DNA from: Muribaculaceae bacterium
GTDB lineage: Bacteria > Bacteroidota > Bacteroidia > Bacteroidales > Muribaculaceae
Assembly (NCBI GenBank): GCA_017618355.1
Contig: JAFZUL010000054.1
Coordinates: 1-64,000, forward strand
Direction of reading: 5' to 3'
Length of the DNA: 64,000 bases
This document shows, one piece after another, positions 17,273 through 25,520 of this stretch. Each line of letters begins with the position of its first letter. Position 1 is the stretch's first letter. The translations under genes were made by a program, and so were the position numbers. The notes under the pieces are model-generated. The model saw nothing but the letters and a program-made list of their open reading frames with translations. It searched no databases and was not told the DNA's origin.

Positions 17273-18745
17273 ATGAGTAATATGAAGAAACTTTTATTTG
17301 CGCTGTCGTTAATGGCAGTGGCAGTGAGCGCTCAGGCTGGCGGCTTGCTGCATAATACCAATCAACACATCGCTTTCCAGCGCATGATGGCGCGTGGAGC
17401 AAGTACCGAAATTGATGCAGTGTTCACTAACCCTGCTGGTATAGCTTTTATGGACCATGATGGTTGGGCTCTGTCGCTCAACATCCAGAGTGCATACCAA
17501 ACCCGCAACATTGACGCCACAGTGATGACGCCTGCCGGGATGGGACTTTTCCCCAATGACACTTACAACAGGAAATATGAGGGCAAGACTTCTGCTCCCG
17601 TTATTCCTTCTATTTATGCCGTTTACAAGACCCCAAAGTGGGCAATCTCAGGATTCTTCGGCATCGTGGGCGGTGGCGGCAAGGCCACCTTCGATGATGG
17701 TCTTCCTCTCTTCGACGTGGCAGTGATGGCTGGTGCTTATAGTAAATCAGTTGCACCTATAGCTGAGGGTTATCCATCTCTTGCTGCTCTTTTAGGCGCA
17801 CCAATCACACCTGACCAATACCGCATTAATGGCTACATGCGTGGCAAGCAGTATATTTTTGGTGGTCAGTTAGGCTTCTCCTATAAGTTTAACGAGCATT
17901 TCTCGGGATATGCAGGATTTCGCGCCAACTACTTTACTGGCAACTATACTGGACATGTTAATGCTACAGCAGGCGAAATTCTTTCCAATAAATTTCAACA
18001 ACTTGCAATAGCATATCCTGCTTTTGCTTCAGAACTATTGCCAAAAACCGAGGAGAATGGCTTGACCCACATTGCCATCGACTGCACCCAGACTGGTTGG
18101 GGAATCACTCCAATTTTGGGCGTTGACTTCAAGTGGAAAGGCCTCACCGTGGCTGCGAAATATGAGTTCAAGACTAATCTCAATATTGAGAACGACACCA
18201 AGACTCTTGATGCTCCTGCAGGATTTGAGGAGAAACTGGAGCCTTACGCACACGGCGTGAACACTCCAAGCGATCTGCCAAGCGTGCTCTATGCCGCTGT
18301 TGGTTATGAGTTCATCCCCAACAAGTTGCGTGGTACAGTGGAGTATCACTACTACGACGACAAGCATGCCGACATGGCAGGTGGCAAGAATAAGGAATTG
18401 AAGCACGGAACCCACGAGTTCCTCGCAGGCGTGGAGTGGGATATCAACAAGACCTTTACCGTTAGTGCCGGTTTCCAGCGCACTGACTACGGTCTGAGCG
18501 ACAAGTATCAGAGCAATACTTCGTTCTCATGCGATAGCTACTCCATTGGCTTGGGTGGTGCCATCAACGTGTCGCCAAAGGTGAAAATCAACCTGGGCTA
18601 TTTCTGGACAACCTACAGCGACTATAAGAAAGAAATGACCGCTGCCGACGGTGGCTACAACGGCGTTTCGCCAGCCCTCCCCGGTACCGATGTATATAGC
18701 CGCACCAACAAGGTGTTCGGCGCAGGTGTAGATTTCAAGTTCTAA
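17273..18745 (+). CDS. OmpP1/FadL/TodX-type outer-membrane transport protein
   Basis: 490 residues. A signal peptide (MKKLLFALSLMAVAVSAQAGG) and the FadL hallmark near the mature N-terminus are visible: GASTEIDAVFTNPAGIAFM (NPAG motif, about 52-55). Alternating beta strands follow, ending in the aromatic terminal strand FGAGVDFKF. It likely forms a 14-strand barrel for hydrophobic substrates. Two starts are possible, ATG 17273 and ATG 17282; the second gives a more standard signal peptide. It is monocistronic with its own terminator. Confidence 0.87.
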   Translation: MSNMKKLLFALSLMAVAVSAQAGGLLHNTNQHIAFQRMMARGASTEIDAVFTNPAGIAFMDHDGWALSLNIQSAYQTRNIDATVMTPAGMGLFPNDTYNRKYEGKTSAPVIPSIYAVYKTPKWAISGFFGIVGGGGKATFDDGLPLFDVAVMAGAYSKSVAPIAEGYPSLAALLGAPITPDQYRINGYMRGKQYIFGGQLGFSYKFNEHFSGYAGFRANYFTGNYTGHVNATAGEILSNKFQQLAIAYPAFASELLPKTEENGLTHIAIDCTQTGWGITPILGVDFKWKGLTVAAKYEFKTNLNIENDTKTLDAPAGFEEKLEPYAHGVNTPSDLPSVLYAAVGYEFIPNKLRGTVEYHYYDDKHADMAGGKNKELKHGTHEFLAGVEWDINKTFTVSAGFQRTDYGLSDKYQSNTSFSCDSYSIGLGGAINVSPKVKINLGYFWTTYSDYKKEMTAADGGYNGVSPALPGTDVYSRTNKVFGAGVDFKF

Positions 18746-18776
18746 GTCTGTAATAACAATCCCAAAAAAGAAAATT

Positions 18777-18811
18777 GAGACATTGGGGGCGACCCTAATG
18801 TCTCTTTTTTT
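18777..18811 (+). terminator. Terminator of the FadL-like gene
   Basis: The stem GAGACATT (18777-18784) pairs with AATGTCTC (18797-18804) and is followed by seven T residues. Confidence 0.85.
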
Positions 18812-18847
18812 GTCTAAAAAGAAAGAAGAAACGTTTCCGCTTCTCCT

Positions 18848-19198
18848 CTACAGCCATAACACATAGTCTTGCCAGTCGGTAATCATGTGGAACACTAATC
18901 CTACCCCGATAGCCCTCAACCACCAAGGCCAATGTAATTTTTCATATGGAATAACACACATTATTACGTATATGGCTATAGCAAAATAGGAATGTAAAGG
19001 ATGGAAACCAATGCTCATCCTGTTTGGGTCAAAAATGGGGTCAGCAAACAAATGGTCTAAGTCCACGACAATTGTTGCCAACATAATAAGATATGCTTTC
19101 ACACGATGTTCTTTTTTAAAGAACAGTGCTATGAGCAAGGGGGCTAATAAATGCAGCCCATAATGAGTTATTGTTCTCCAGGGGAGATTCTCTATCAT
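18848..19198 (-). CDS. Small membrane protein, DUF6122-like
   Basis: 116 residues with about four hydrophobic helices. Conserved-looking polar residues lie at the helix ends: HYGLHLLAP, VVDLDHLFADP, FHPLHSY and HMITDWQDY. The His/Asp pattern resembles DUF6122 and distant YdjM/metal-dependent hydrolase-like membrane families, but no activity is assigned. It lies 13 bp after the zinc-ribbon/FtsK-gamma gene and is probably cotranscribed at the end of the large minus-strand cluster. Whether it belongs functionally to that cluster is open. Confidence 0.7.
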   Translation of the reverse strand: MIENLPWRTITHYGLHLLAPLLIALFFKKEHRVKAYLIMLATIVVDLDHLFADPIFDPNRMSIGFHPLHSYFAIAIYVIMCVIPYEKLHWPWWLRAIGVGLVFHMITDWQDYVLWL

Positions 19199-19211
19199 AA
19201 CAAATTATTGG

Positions 19212-19823
19212 TTACATCCGTGATATCACATAAATGATTGTTGCGATGAGGACAACGAATATTAGGCATCCTGGCAGTGAGAGGGTACAGGAGCGTGTTT
19301 TGAATTGCTTTTCTGGGTTTGGGTTGCCGTTCTCGTCGAACTCGGCTTCTTTGGGGTCGAATTTTTCCCTTACTGGCGCATGGCTGGGTAATCCTTGATA
19401 ATGGTCGATAAGGATTTTGCGTGGGTGCATGCCATCATATGGCGATACAACTCCGTTGTTCTCAAGCTGCTGCATGATTTGCTCGGCACGCTCTGGAGTT
19501 ATATCGAAATAGCGTTGCAGCATGGGCAGCGAGATGGCGTTGCAAGTTCGTATGTAGGCCACTGCGGCGTTATACAGCGGGTCAAGACCTTCGGTTTGGT
19601 GGCCGTGGGTCTCGTAGTAGAATTCGCCTTTGAATTGTGGCGGCTCTGGGTCGGGGTGGCGTAGTTCCTCGGCAGTAGCTATGTCGTTAGGAATATAGGC
19701 AATGCCATCAACAATTTTCAGAGTCGATGAGCAACTGGGGCATGTGATGATATGATTGAGCTCAGCAAGTTCTTCCTCGCTCTGTATAGTGATGTGTCCG
19801 CACTTAGGGCATTCGATTCTCAT
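19212..19823 (-). CDS. Zinc-ribbon, FtsK-gamma-like winged helix, tail-anchored protein
   Basis: 203 residues. An N-terminal zinc ribbon (Cys5, Cys8, Cys28, Cys31) is followed by a domain at 81-139 that reads like FtsK gamma: DPLYNAAVAYIRT, SLPMLQRYFDI, ERAEQIMQQLENNGVVSPYDG and PRKIL. The GYxRAAR part of the DNA-reading helix of true FtsK gamma is replaced by TPERAEQ. A linker with Glu/Asn/Pro and a single C-terminal membrane helix (about 182-201), preceded by LSLPGCL, end the protein. No FtsK motor is present. The start and tail resemble the next upstream gene. DNA or protein binding at the membrane is inferred only. Confidence 0.75.
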   Translation of the reverse strand: MRIECPKCGHITIQSEEELAELNHIITCPSCSSTLKIVDGIAYIPNDIATAEELRHPDPEPPQFKGEFYYETHGHQTEGLDPLYNAAVAYIRTCNAISLPMLQRYFDITPERAEQIMQQLENNGVVSPYDGMHPRKILIDHYQGLPSHAPVREKFDPKEAEFDENGNPNPEKQFKTRSCTLSLPGCLIFVVLIATIIYVISRM

Positions 19824-19905
19824 GATGAAAGTTCAAAGTTAAGAGTTCATAGTTCACAGTTTTTCCTGCTCTCTTCGTAATGTTTTTTTAGGGAAGATAC
19901 TGTCA

Positions 19906-20601
19906 TCATTCGTATGTAACACCTATTATAATATATATAATAAAGAAAAGAGCCACGGCCACGATAGTGGCGGAGAGGCATCCGCTGACGCTTAGGATGC
20001 TGAACTTCGATGGCTTGGAACCGTTGTTGCTGGTGTTGCGGCTATTTCTTGATGAGTTGCTATAGCGTTGTTGTTTCACTGTGGGGGACTGATAAGTGGA
20101 TTGTTGTGGTGGTTTGTAGGTGGATTGTTTGTTTTGTGGAACCTGACGGGCGGGTTGTGTGTTGGCTCTCAACCTTGCAGCCTCCTGCTGTGCTGGCTTG
20201 GGAGGTGGTGCCGACACTCTCACATATTTTCCGCATTTTGGGCAGAAGTTCACTCCCTCCCTCAAGAAAGCACCACAATGCTTGCAGTAGCGCAACACGT
20301 CATCGATGTGTGGCGGTTGGGCCGGCGGAGTGCTGGTCTGCGGTTGCTTGGCTTGTTGCGTTGAGATAGGTGGTGGTGTCGACGGCAGTGCGGGAGGTGT
20401 GGGCAAGCTTGGTGGTTGCGGGCTTGGCGTGGCAGGTTTCTCATCGTTAGTGAGCACATCTGTGGCTTTGCCGTTGAACAGATTCTGGTCCACGTCAATC
20501 TCAGCGAGGCACTGTGGGCACACGAGATGCCCTTCCTGATTCTCAAGTTCCTCAAGCGACACGTCAATATGTTTCCCGCATTCGGGACAGAAAATGTGCA
20601 C
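19906..20601 (-). CDS. Double zinc-ribbon, proline-rich, tail-anchored protein
   Basis: 231 residues from a GTG start at 20601. Zinc ribbon 1 uses Cys5/Cys8/Cys28/Cys31. A Pro/Gln/Ser-rich linker spans about 56-98. Zinc ribbon 2 (Cys106, Cys109, Cys120, Cys123; CKHCG, FCPKCGKYV) precedes a second Gln/Asn/Ser-rich linker. A C-terminal membrane helix (about 208-228) follows LSVSGCL. It shares both the ribbon pattern and the tail motif with the 19212-19823 protein, so the two look like divergent paralogs. It is probably a cytoplasmic adaptor fixed to the inner membrane. No enzymatic domain is seen. Confidence 0.72.
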   Translation of the reverse strand: MHIFCPECGKHIDVSLEELENQEGHLVCPQCLAEIDVDQNLFNGKATDVLTNDEKPATPSPQPPSLPTPPALPSTPPPISTQQAKQPQTSTPPAQPPHIDDVLRYCKHCGAFLREGVNFCPKCGKYVRVSAPPPKPAQQEAARLRANTQPARQVPQNKQSTYKPPQQSTYQSPTVKQQRYSNSSRNSRNTSNNGSKPSKFSILSVSGCLSATIVAVALFFIIYIIIGVTYE

Positions 20602-20741
20602 TTCTGTGTAAGTATAAAGAGTTAAGTAGTGGAATAGTAGAGTAGTGGAATAGTAGAGCAGTGGAGTAGTGAATCAGTAGAGTATTCTCTATACTACTAT
20701 TCTACTAATAAACTACTCCACTATTCTACTTTTTACTGAAA
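20602..20741. repeat. AGTAGTGGAATAGTAG repeat forming a large imperfect hairpin
   Basis: Four to five tandem variants of GTAGTGGAATAGTAGA occupy 20620-20685. Their complement (CTACTATTCTACT and CCACTATTCTAC) occupies 20693-20732, so the transcript could fold into a long imperfect stem between two genes of the cluster. It could modulate expression of the downstream zinc-ribbon genes. Confidence 0.6.
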
Positions 20742-22013
20742 TTACTCGTAGTGAACAATGGCCTTAACCACGATGTGCCACTTGCCGTTCTCGAGTTGAG
20801 CGCGTCCGGCGCGGTCGGTGACAATACGGGTCTTGCCAGCGGTTGACTGGATGTTGTTTCCAGAGCAAGCTCTAGCTAGAGTGTCGCCAGGCATGAGCAG
20901 AGCGAGCTTGTGGGCTTCGTTCTTGCTGATAACGGTGAACGAGCCGCTCTTGCCGTCCATAGTGGTGAGCTCGAAGATGGAGTTTCCAGGCTCGTAGGCC
21001 GATGCTGAACGAGAGAAGTTGTCGTTCTCGTCGGGCTTAGCCATAAAGAGAATGCGAGGCTCGCCAAAGGCTGTAGCAGCGGGTTTGGGCTCCACCTTCT
21101 TAGGTTCCTCTTTCTTAGGCTCTTCTCTCTTAACCTCTTCTTTCTTAGGCTCTGCCTTTTTCTCGGCAGGCTTATTGTTGTCGGCGGGTTTGTTGAAGTC
21201 TATCTTCTGCGCTTGAGCGAGGTTGTCGTTGGTGTTCTTAGCCTCATGCTTATTGTCATGCTTGGGAGCAGGTTTGTTGTTGTCGTTGTCTTGTCCCTTA
21301 ATATTGGCACGCAGCTTGTCGATTTGCTTCTGGAGGTTCTTGATGTCGTCGTTGGCATCACGCATGAGAGCTTGGTTCTCCTTGCGGGCTTGCATAGCGA
21401 GGAAAGTGCCGAGAGCGCCTAGAGCTAGACCTAGCAGCGAGATGAAATATAAGAAGCCGTGTCCGCCGTGGCTCTCTTTCTCGCCGTTGTCTTTAGCGGC
21501 AGCCTTGGTGGTGTCGCTGGCAGCAACCACATTAGCGCCATCGGTGGTGTTAGTGGCGTCGGTGGTAGTTGCAGCTGCAGCTGGCTCGGTGTTGTTGGCC
21601 TCAGCAGCGTTCTTCACCTCATTGCCGTCGTGCTTGGCGTTGTACTTCTCGATGTCTTTCTTCACTTGGTTCTTGATGTGACCTGGGTCTTTGTACTCAG
21701 CGGTAATAGTCGATACCAATTTGTCAACATTACCGGTCTCACCTGCGTGGGCGTTGAGCTTGTCGTAGTAGGCCACCCAATTAGCTTTGCTGCCATAGAA
21801 TGCTCTGAGGTCATCGAGCGAGTAGTTCTCGCCTAGTTTATTGATGACTTCGCTCTCAGACTTGCCAAATCCTAAGTCGATGGCGATCCATTGTGCGCCC
21901 ACTGCGAGGCCATGTTTCCATTGTCCTTCAGTGAGGTTACCGTCTTGAGCTTTAATGCTCACTGTGCTCATAGTAGCTATGAAGCACACTAAAACTACTA
22001 AAATTTTTTTCAT
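20742..22013 (-). CDS. Exported or membrane coiled-coil protein of the tubulin/actin-like cluster
   Basis: 423 residues, family not recognised. A signal peptide (about 1-22, ending SIKAQ), a helical Ala/Thr/Asn-rich region, and a membrane helix at about 188-210 (FLYFISLLGLALGALG) are visible. A short coiled coil with DDIKNLQKQIDKLRANI and a Lys/Glu/Pro repeat (EEVKREEPKKEEPKKVEPK) follow. The compact C-terminal domain of ~100 residues contains FELTTMDGKSGSFTVI and LENGKWHIVVKA. The topology suggests a cytoplasmic C-terminal domain and a periplasmic N-terminal half. It lies 52 bp after the actin/Hsp70-like gene and is inferred to act with it. Confidence 0.7.
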   Translation of the reverse strand: MKKILVVLVCFIATMSTVSIKAQDGNLTEGQWKHGLAVGAQWIAIDLGFGKSESEVINKLGENYSLDDLRAFYGSKANWVAYYDKLNAHAGETGNVDKLVSTITAEYKDPGHIKNQVKKDIEKYNAKHDGNEVKNAAEANNTEPAAAATTTDATNTTDGANVVAASDTTKAAAKDNGEKESHGGHGFLYFISLLGLALGALGTFLAMQARKENQALMRDANDDIKNLQKQIDKLRANIKGQDNDNNKPAPKHDNKHEAKNTNDNLAQAQKIDFNKPADNNKPAEKKAEPKKEEVKREEPKKEEPKKVEPKPAATAFGEPRILFMAKPDENDNFSRSASAYEPGNSIFELTTMDGKSGSFTVISKNEAHKLALLMPGDTLARACSGNNIQSTAGKTRIVTDRAGRAQLENGKWHIVVKAIVHYE

Positions 22014-22065
22014 TTCAATAAATGATTTTGATGGTTATTATTATGTTGTTTTTTAATTTCTTGTT

Positions 22066-25000
22066 TTATACTGTCTTGGAAATCACCTCGTTGCAGAGGT
22101 TCTTGAGCAAGTTGTGGCGGATGATGCCGATGATGGGATAGAAGAACGGCACGTCCTCAATGGGCTCGTCGCCTTGATATCGTCCCTTGAGGTAACTGTT
22201 GATGCCGGCAGTAAGGTAGTTGTCGATATCGTCGCCAAGCACACTGCAGAATATCTTGAACACCTTGTTGTCGATGCCAAACTCGTCTTTGGTGACGTTG
22301 TCGCACAGGTCGATGAAGAACTGGTTGAAGCGTGCCACCTGCTCAATGAGCTTGTCGCGGGTCTCTATGTCATAGACCGACTTGATGTTTAGTGGCTGTT
22401 TCTCAATCATTGAGAAGCAGTACTTCATAGCGTTGACGTTGCGCGGCGTGAGCTGCTGGACATCCACATTGCCATCCATGCGCAGGGTCTCAAGCTTGAT
22501 GCCGCCTCGGCAGGTAATCTGCTTTGGACTCTTCTGCTCAATCTTGATGAGGAACCGCTCAGTATATTTCTTCTCAAACACGCGCTCCAGGATGAGTTGC
22601 GTGAACTCGGTCACCTGGTCTTTGCTTCCCAGGATGTTGAGAATCTTGGAGCCAGTGCCGCTGAAGTATATCTGCTTGGGCATCTCGTAGTTGCGAGCTT
22701 TCATCGACTGCGCGATGTAGTAGATGATGGCGGCATAGAAGTACATGAATATGAGCTTGCGCTGCTGGTCATTGCGCAGCAAGATGTTGTAGCTGTAGAT
22801 GTTGCGGTCCACCTCGCGCAAATTGCGCAACTGCTCTACATTCTCGATTGAGAACAGGAAGGCATTGACGTCTTGAGAGCGCTTGCGCTTGAGCACATCT
22901 TGGAGGATGCTATTGAGGTAGCCTATGTCGCTATTCTTGGAGATAAGTCGCTTGAAATATTCGCCATAGTGACGGATAAGCGGGTTGTTGTCGGCGTCGC
23001 GCTCGGTGAAGGCGTCGCCAAAGATGGCATCGCCGGCAAAGCGGAACGACGATATCGCCACCGGAATGGTGTCGAGACGATTCTCGGTGGGTTGATATAT
23101 CACGGTATCGGTAGTGCCGCCACCAATGTCGATAGAGACGAAGCTGCCTCCACTCACGTCGTCGCCCTTGTAGAAATAGGCTGGCGCGATGCTCTCGGGA
23201 TAAGCGTGGAGGTTGCTGGTATCCTCGCCAAAGTAGGTGTGGTACAGCTCATTCCATGTGTCATCGAGTTTGCGCCTGTCGCTGCCGCCCATGCTCACAG
23301 GGAAGAAATACACGATGCTGGTGCGGTTGAGGTCACCGTTCTCGAGAAGCACTTTTGCCTTGATGAGCAGCACCAGCTCACGCAGGAATTCGCGCGAAAG
23401 TGTGATGTCGCCCATCCACTTGAGATTGGTGGTAATGTCGTAACCGTCGAAATATTGGCGCTCGTATAGGAACGGGATATTTATGTCGCCAAAGAGTTTG
23501 TGCCCGCCAGTACTGATGGCATTGCGTGCCAGCGCACTGCGCAGCGGGAATCCATACACGTTGTCGATGTCGCTAGGCAGGAACTCCACGCGCTGCAGCT
23601 GGTCGGCAAAGAGCAGCGTGCCGCGCTTGAGCAGCGATGCGATGAGCACCTGATGCTCGCCGTGGGCAAACTCCAGCGTCTTGGCGTCCTCGCCACGAAC
23701 CGACCACTCAACGTGGCTGTTGGTAGTACCGAAATCGACGGCAAAAATCAGTTCCTTGCTGCTTGCCATATAGGGTTTCCACAGAGGCACGATATATCCA
23801 GTAAATTGCCCCGATGGGGTAGTGATGTCGGCTCTTACCATATCGAAGGCGCCCTCGATGTCGTAGTAAGAGGTAGTGTATGAGCTCTGCGAGCGCAGTT
23901 TGCTGCTGCACTTGAGGTTGTCATTTGTCATGCCGTCGTTGAAGAACGACAATTGCGCGCTGCCGCCGTCAATCATTGAGAACAGCTGTACGGTGTAGTC
24001 GTCTTTATAGTCGGTGCGCACAAATGGGAAGATGGCGGTTGACATCACCACATTGGTGATGATGCGGCCGGTGCCACGCTTCTCGTCGAAGTGCCATGAT
24101 GGATCGTCGATTGGATAGTAGTTGCGGGTAAGCTCAATGAAGCGCTTCTTGAGTGGCACTCTGATGGTGACGTTCACCGAGCCGTCGCTCAGCTCTTCCA
24201 TCTCGAGCATGTTGCGGCCGTGCACCTGCTTGGTCACGTCGCTGGCATTGAAATATTTGAAGAACTCCTCGGTCAATGGCAAGAGATAGCCGTTATTGCT
24301 TATCATCATCTTGTTGATGACGTTGCCGTTGAAGTAGTGGTCACTATCTATGGGACCGCTGAGGCGGATGAGGGTGTCTTGCAGGAAGTCGCCAGTGGTG
24401 ACAAAAGGATACTCAATGCTGGTGTCGGGGAGCTTGCGCTTCGACACGGGGATGCCGTGAGTGAACACCTGCGTGGAGCTGTCCCACTCCTTGTCGATGT
24501 AGATGTAGTGGTCAACGCTGCCGTTGAAGTTGTTGCGAAGCACCAGTGGCAGAGTGCCGACCACTTGACGTGTGGGGGCGATGACAAAGTCGCTGCTGGC
24601 AGCTGCTGTGCGTATGTCGCGAGCACGCTTGTGGTAAAGTCTTGCTCCGAGCACTGTCACCTCGTTGTCGCCCACGAAGGGGTCGAATTCTAGGTCGAGT
24701 CTCTCCACCAGTCGTGGAGCCAACTCATAGCTCAGCGCCTCGAGGTTGGGAATCACCTGCGTGAGGCGATTGTAGAGCATGGGTTTCTGCTCCATGATGA
24801 TGTTCTTGTTCTTGAGCATGTAGTCATAGACACCCTTCACTGCGGTGCGCAGCGTGGGGAATGCGTTGAAGAGCATGAACATGTAGTAGATGAAGTCGTC
24901 GTCGCGTTGCCACAGGTCGCGTGTGTCGCTGTCGAAGAGCGAGATGCCTTGCTCTACCTTGATGGCATTGATGGGTTTCTCACTCTCGCGCGGCACGGCG

Positions 25001-25497
25001 ATAGTCATCGACGACGGCGAGGTGGCACCAATCACCTGGCTGTTCCATAGCATGATGTACCAGTCGGTGAGCATGTTGAAATTATACTTGGTGTCGCTGC
25101 CGAGGAAGAGTTCGAGAGTCTCGCCGTAGAGGCGGTGCTCGGGCTCACTCTTGAGTCGCTCAATCTGCTCGTCACGGTTCCAACGCACGATGTGGAGGTA
25201 GTCTTTGTGATTCTCGAAGTCGAAGAAGAGCTGGGCCACGTCAAGGGCATTAGACACCAGTCGCTTGTCCATCATAGACCCGCTCAGCCGCGCGTTGCTG
25301 GCGAGGTGCTCAAAGGCGTTCTTCACCAAGTCGAGCTGAGCAAAAGGACTTGGGATGGCGGTGCGAGGGTTCTCGCTCATGCCACCATTGGGGTCCTTGA
25401 TCTGCTTGATGTCGTCGTCAACGTAGGGCGTTACCGGAATCCAGTCTTGCGCGCTAGTCTTCGTCGTCTTGTTGTTATATGATAGTACTTGACTCAT
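22066..25497 (-). CDS. 1143-residue protein with actin/Hsp70-type ATPase core
   Basis: The C-terminal half has the three nucleotide-binding motifs of the actin/Hsp70/sugar-kinase fold. These are phosphate 1 FAVDFGTTNSHVEW (about 587), phosphate 2 VSIDIGGGTTDTVIYQ (about 785) and the adenosine motif IYFSGTGSKILNIL (about 945). The first ~580 residues match nothing I can name and are rich in beta and aromatic residues. No signal peptide or membrane helix is apparent, so it is likely cytoplasmic. It follows the tubulin-like gene after 23 bp and is surely cotranscribed. It could be a filament-forming ATPase or a chaperone-like regulator. A remote relation to SrfB-type virulence proteins is possible but unproven. 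Confidence 0.78.
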   Translation of the reverse strand: MSQVLSYNNKTTKTSAQDWIPVTPYVDDDIKQIKDPNGGMSENPRTAIPSPFAQLDLVKNAFEHLASNARLSGSMMDKRLVSNALDVAQLFFDFENHKDYLHIVRWNRDEQIERLKSEPEHRLYGETLELFLGSDTKYNFNMLTDWYIMLWNSQVIGATSPSSMTIAVPRESEKPINAIKVEQGISLFDSDTRDLWQRDDDFIYYMFMLFNAFPTLRTAVKGVYDYMLKNKNIIMEQKPMLYNRLTQVIPNLEALSYELAPRLVERLDLEFDPFVGDNEVTVLGARLYHKRARDIRTAAASSDFVIAPTRQVVGTLPLVLRNNFNGSVDHYIYIDKEWDSSTQVFTHGIPVSKRKLPDTSIEYPFVTTGDFLQDTLIRLSGPIDSDHYFNGNVINKMMISNNGYLLPLTEEFFKYFNASDVTKQVHGRNMLEMEELSDGSVNVTIRVPLKKRFIELTRNYYPIDDPSWHFDEKRGTGRIITNVVMSTAIFPFVRTDYKDDYTVQLFSMIDGGSAQLSFFNDGMTNDNLKCSSKLRSQSSYTTSYYDIEGAFDMVRADITTPSGQFTGYIVPLWKPYMASSKELIFAVDFGTTNSHVEWSVRGEDAKTLEFAHGEHQVLIASLLKRGTLLFADQLQRVEFLPSDIDNVYGFPLRSALARNAISTGGHKLFGDINIPFLYERQYFDGYDITTNLKWMGDITLSREFLRELVLLIKAKVLLENGDLNRTSIVYFFPVSMGGSDRRKLDDTWNELYHTYFGEDTSNLHAYPESIAPAYFYKGDDVSGGSFVSIDIGGGTTDTVIYQPTENRLDTIPVAISSFRFAGDAIFGDAFTERDADNNPLIRHYGEYFKRLISKNSDIGYLNSILQDVLKRKRSQDVNAFLFSIENVEQLRNLREVDRNIYSYNILLRNDQQRKLIFMYFYAAIIYYIAQSMKARNYEMPKQIYFSGTGSKILNILGSKDQVTEFTQLILERVFEKKYTERFLIKIEQKSPKQITCRGGIKLETLRMDGNVDVQQLTPRNVNAMKYCFSMIEKQPLNIKSVYDIETRDKLIEQVARFNQFFIDLCDNVTKDEFGIDNKVFKIFCSVLGDDIDNYLTAGINSYLKGRYQGDEPIEDVPFFYPIIGIIRHNLLKNLCNEVISKTV

Positions 25498-25520
25498 AAA
25501 AAGTTATCAGTTGTCAGTTA

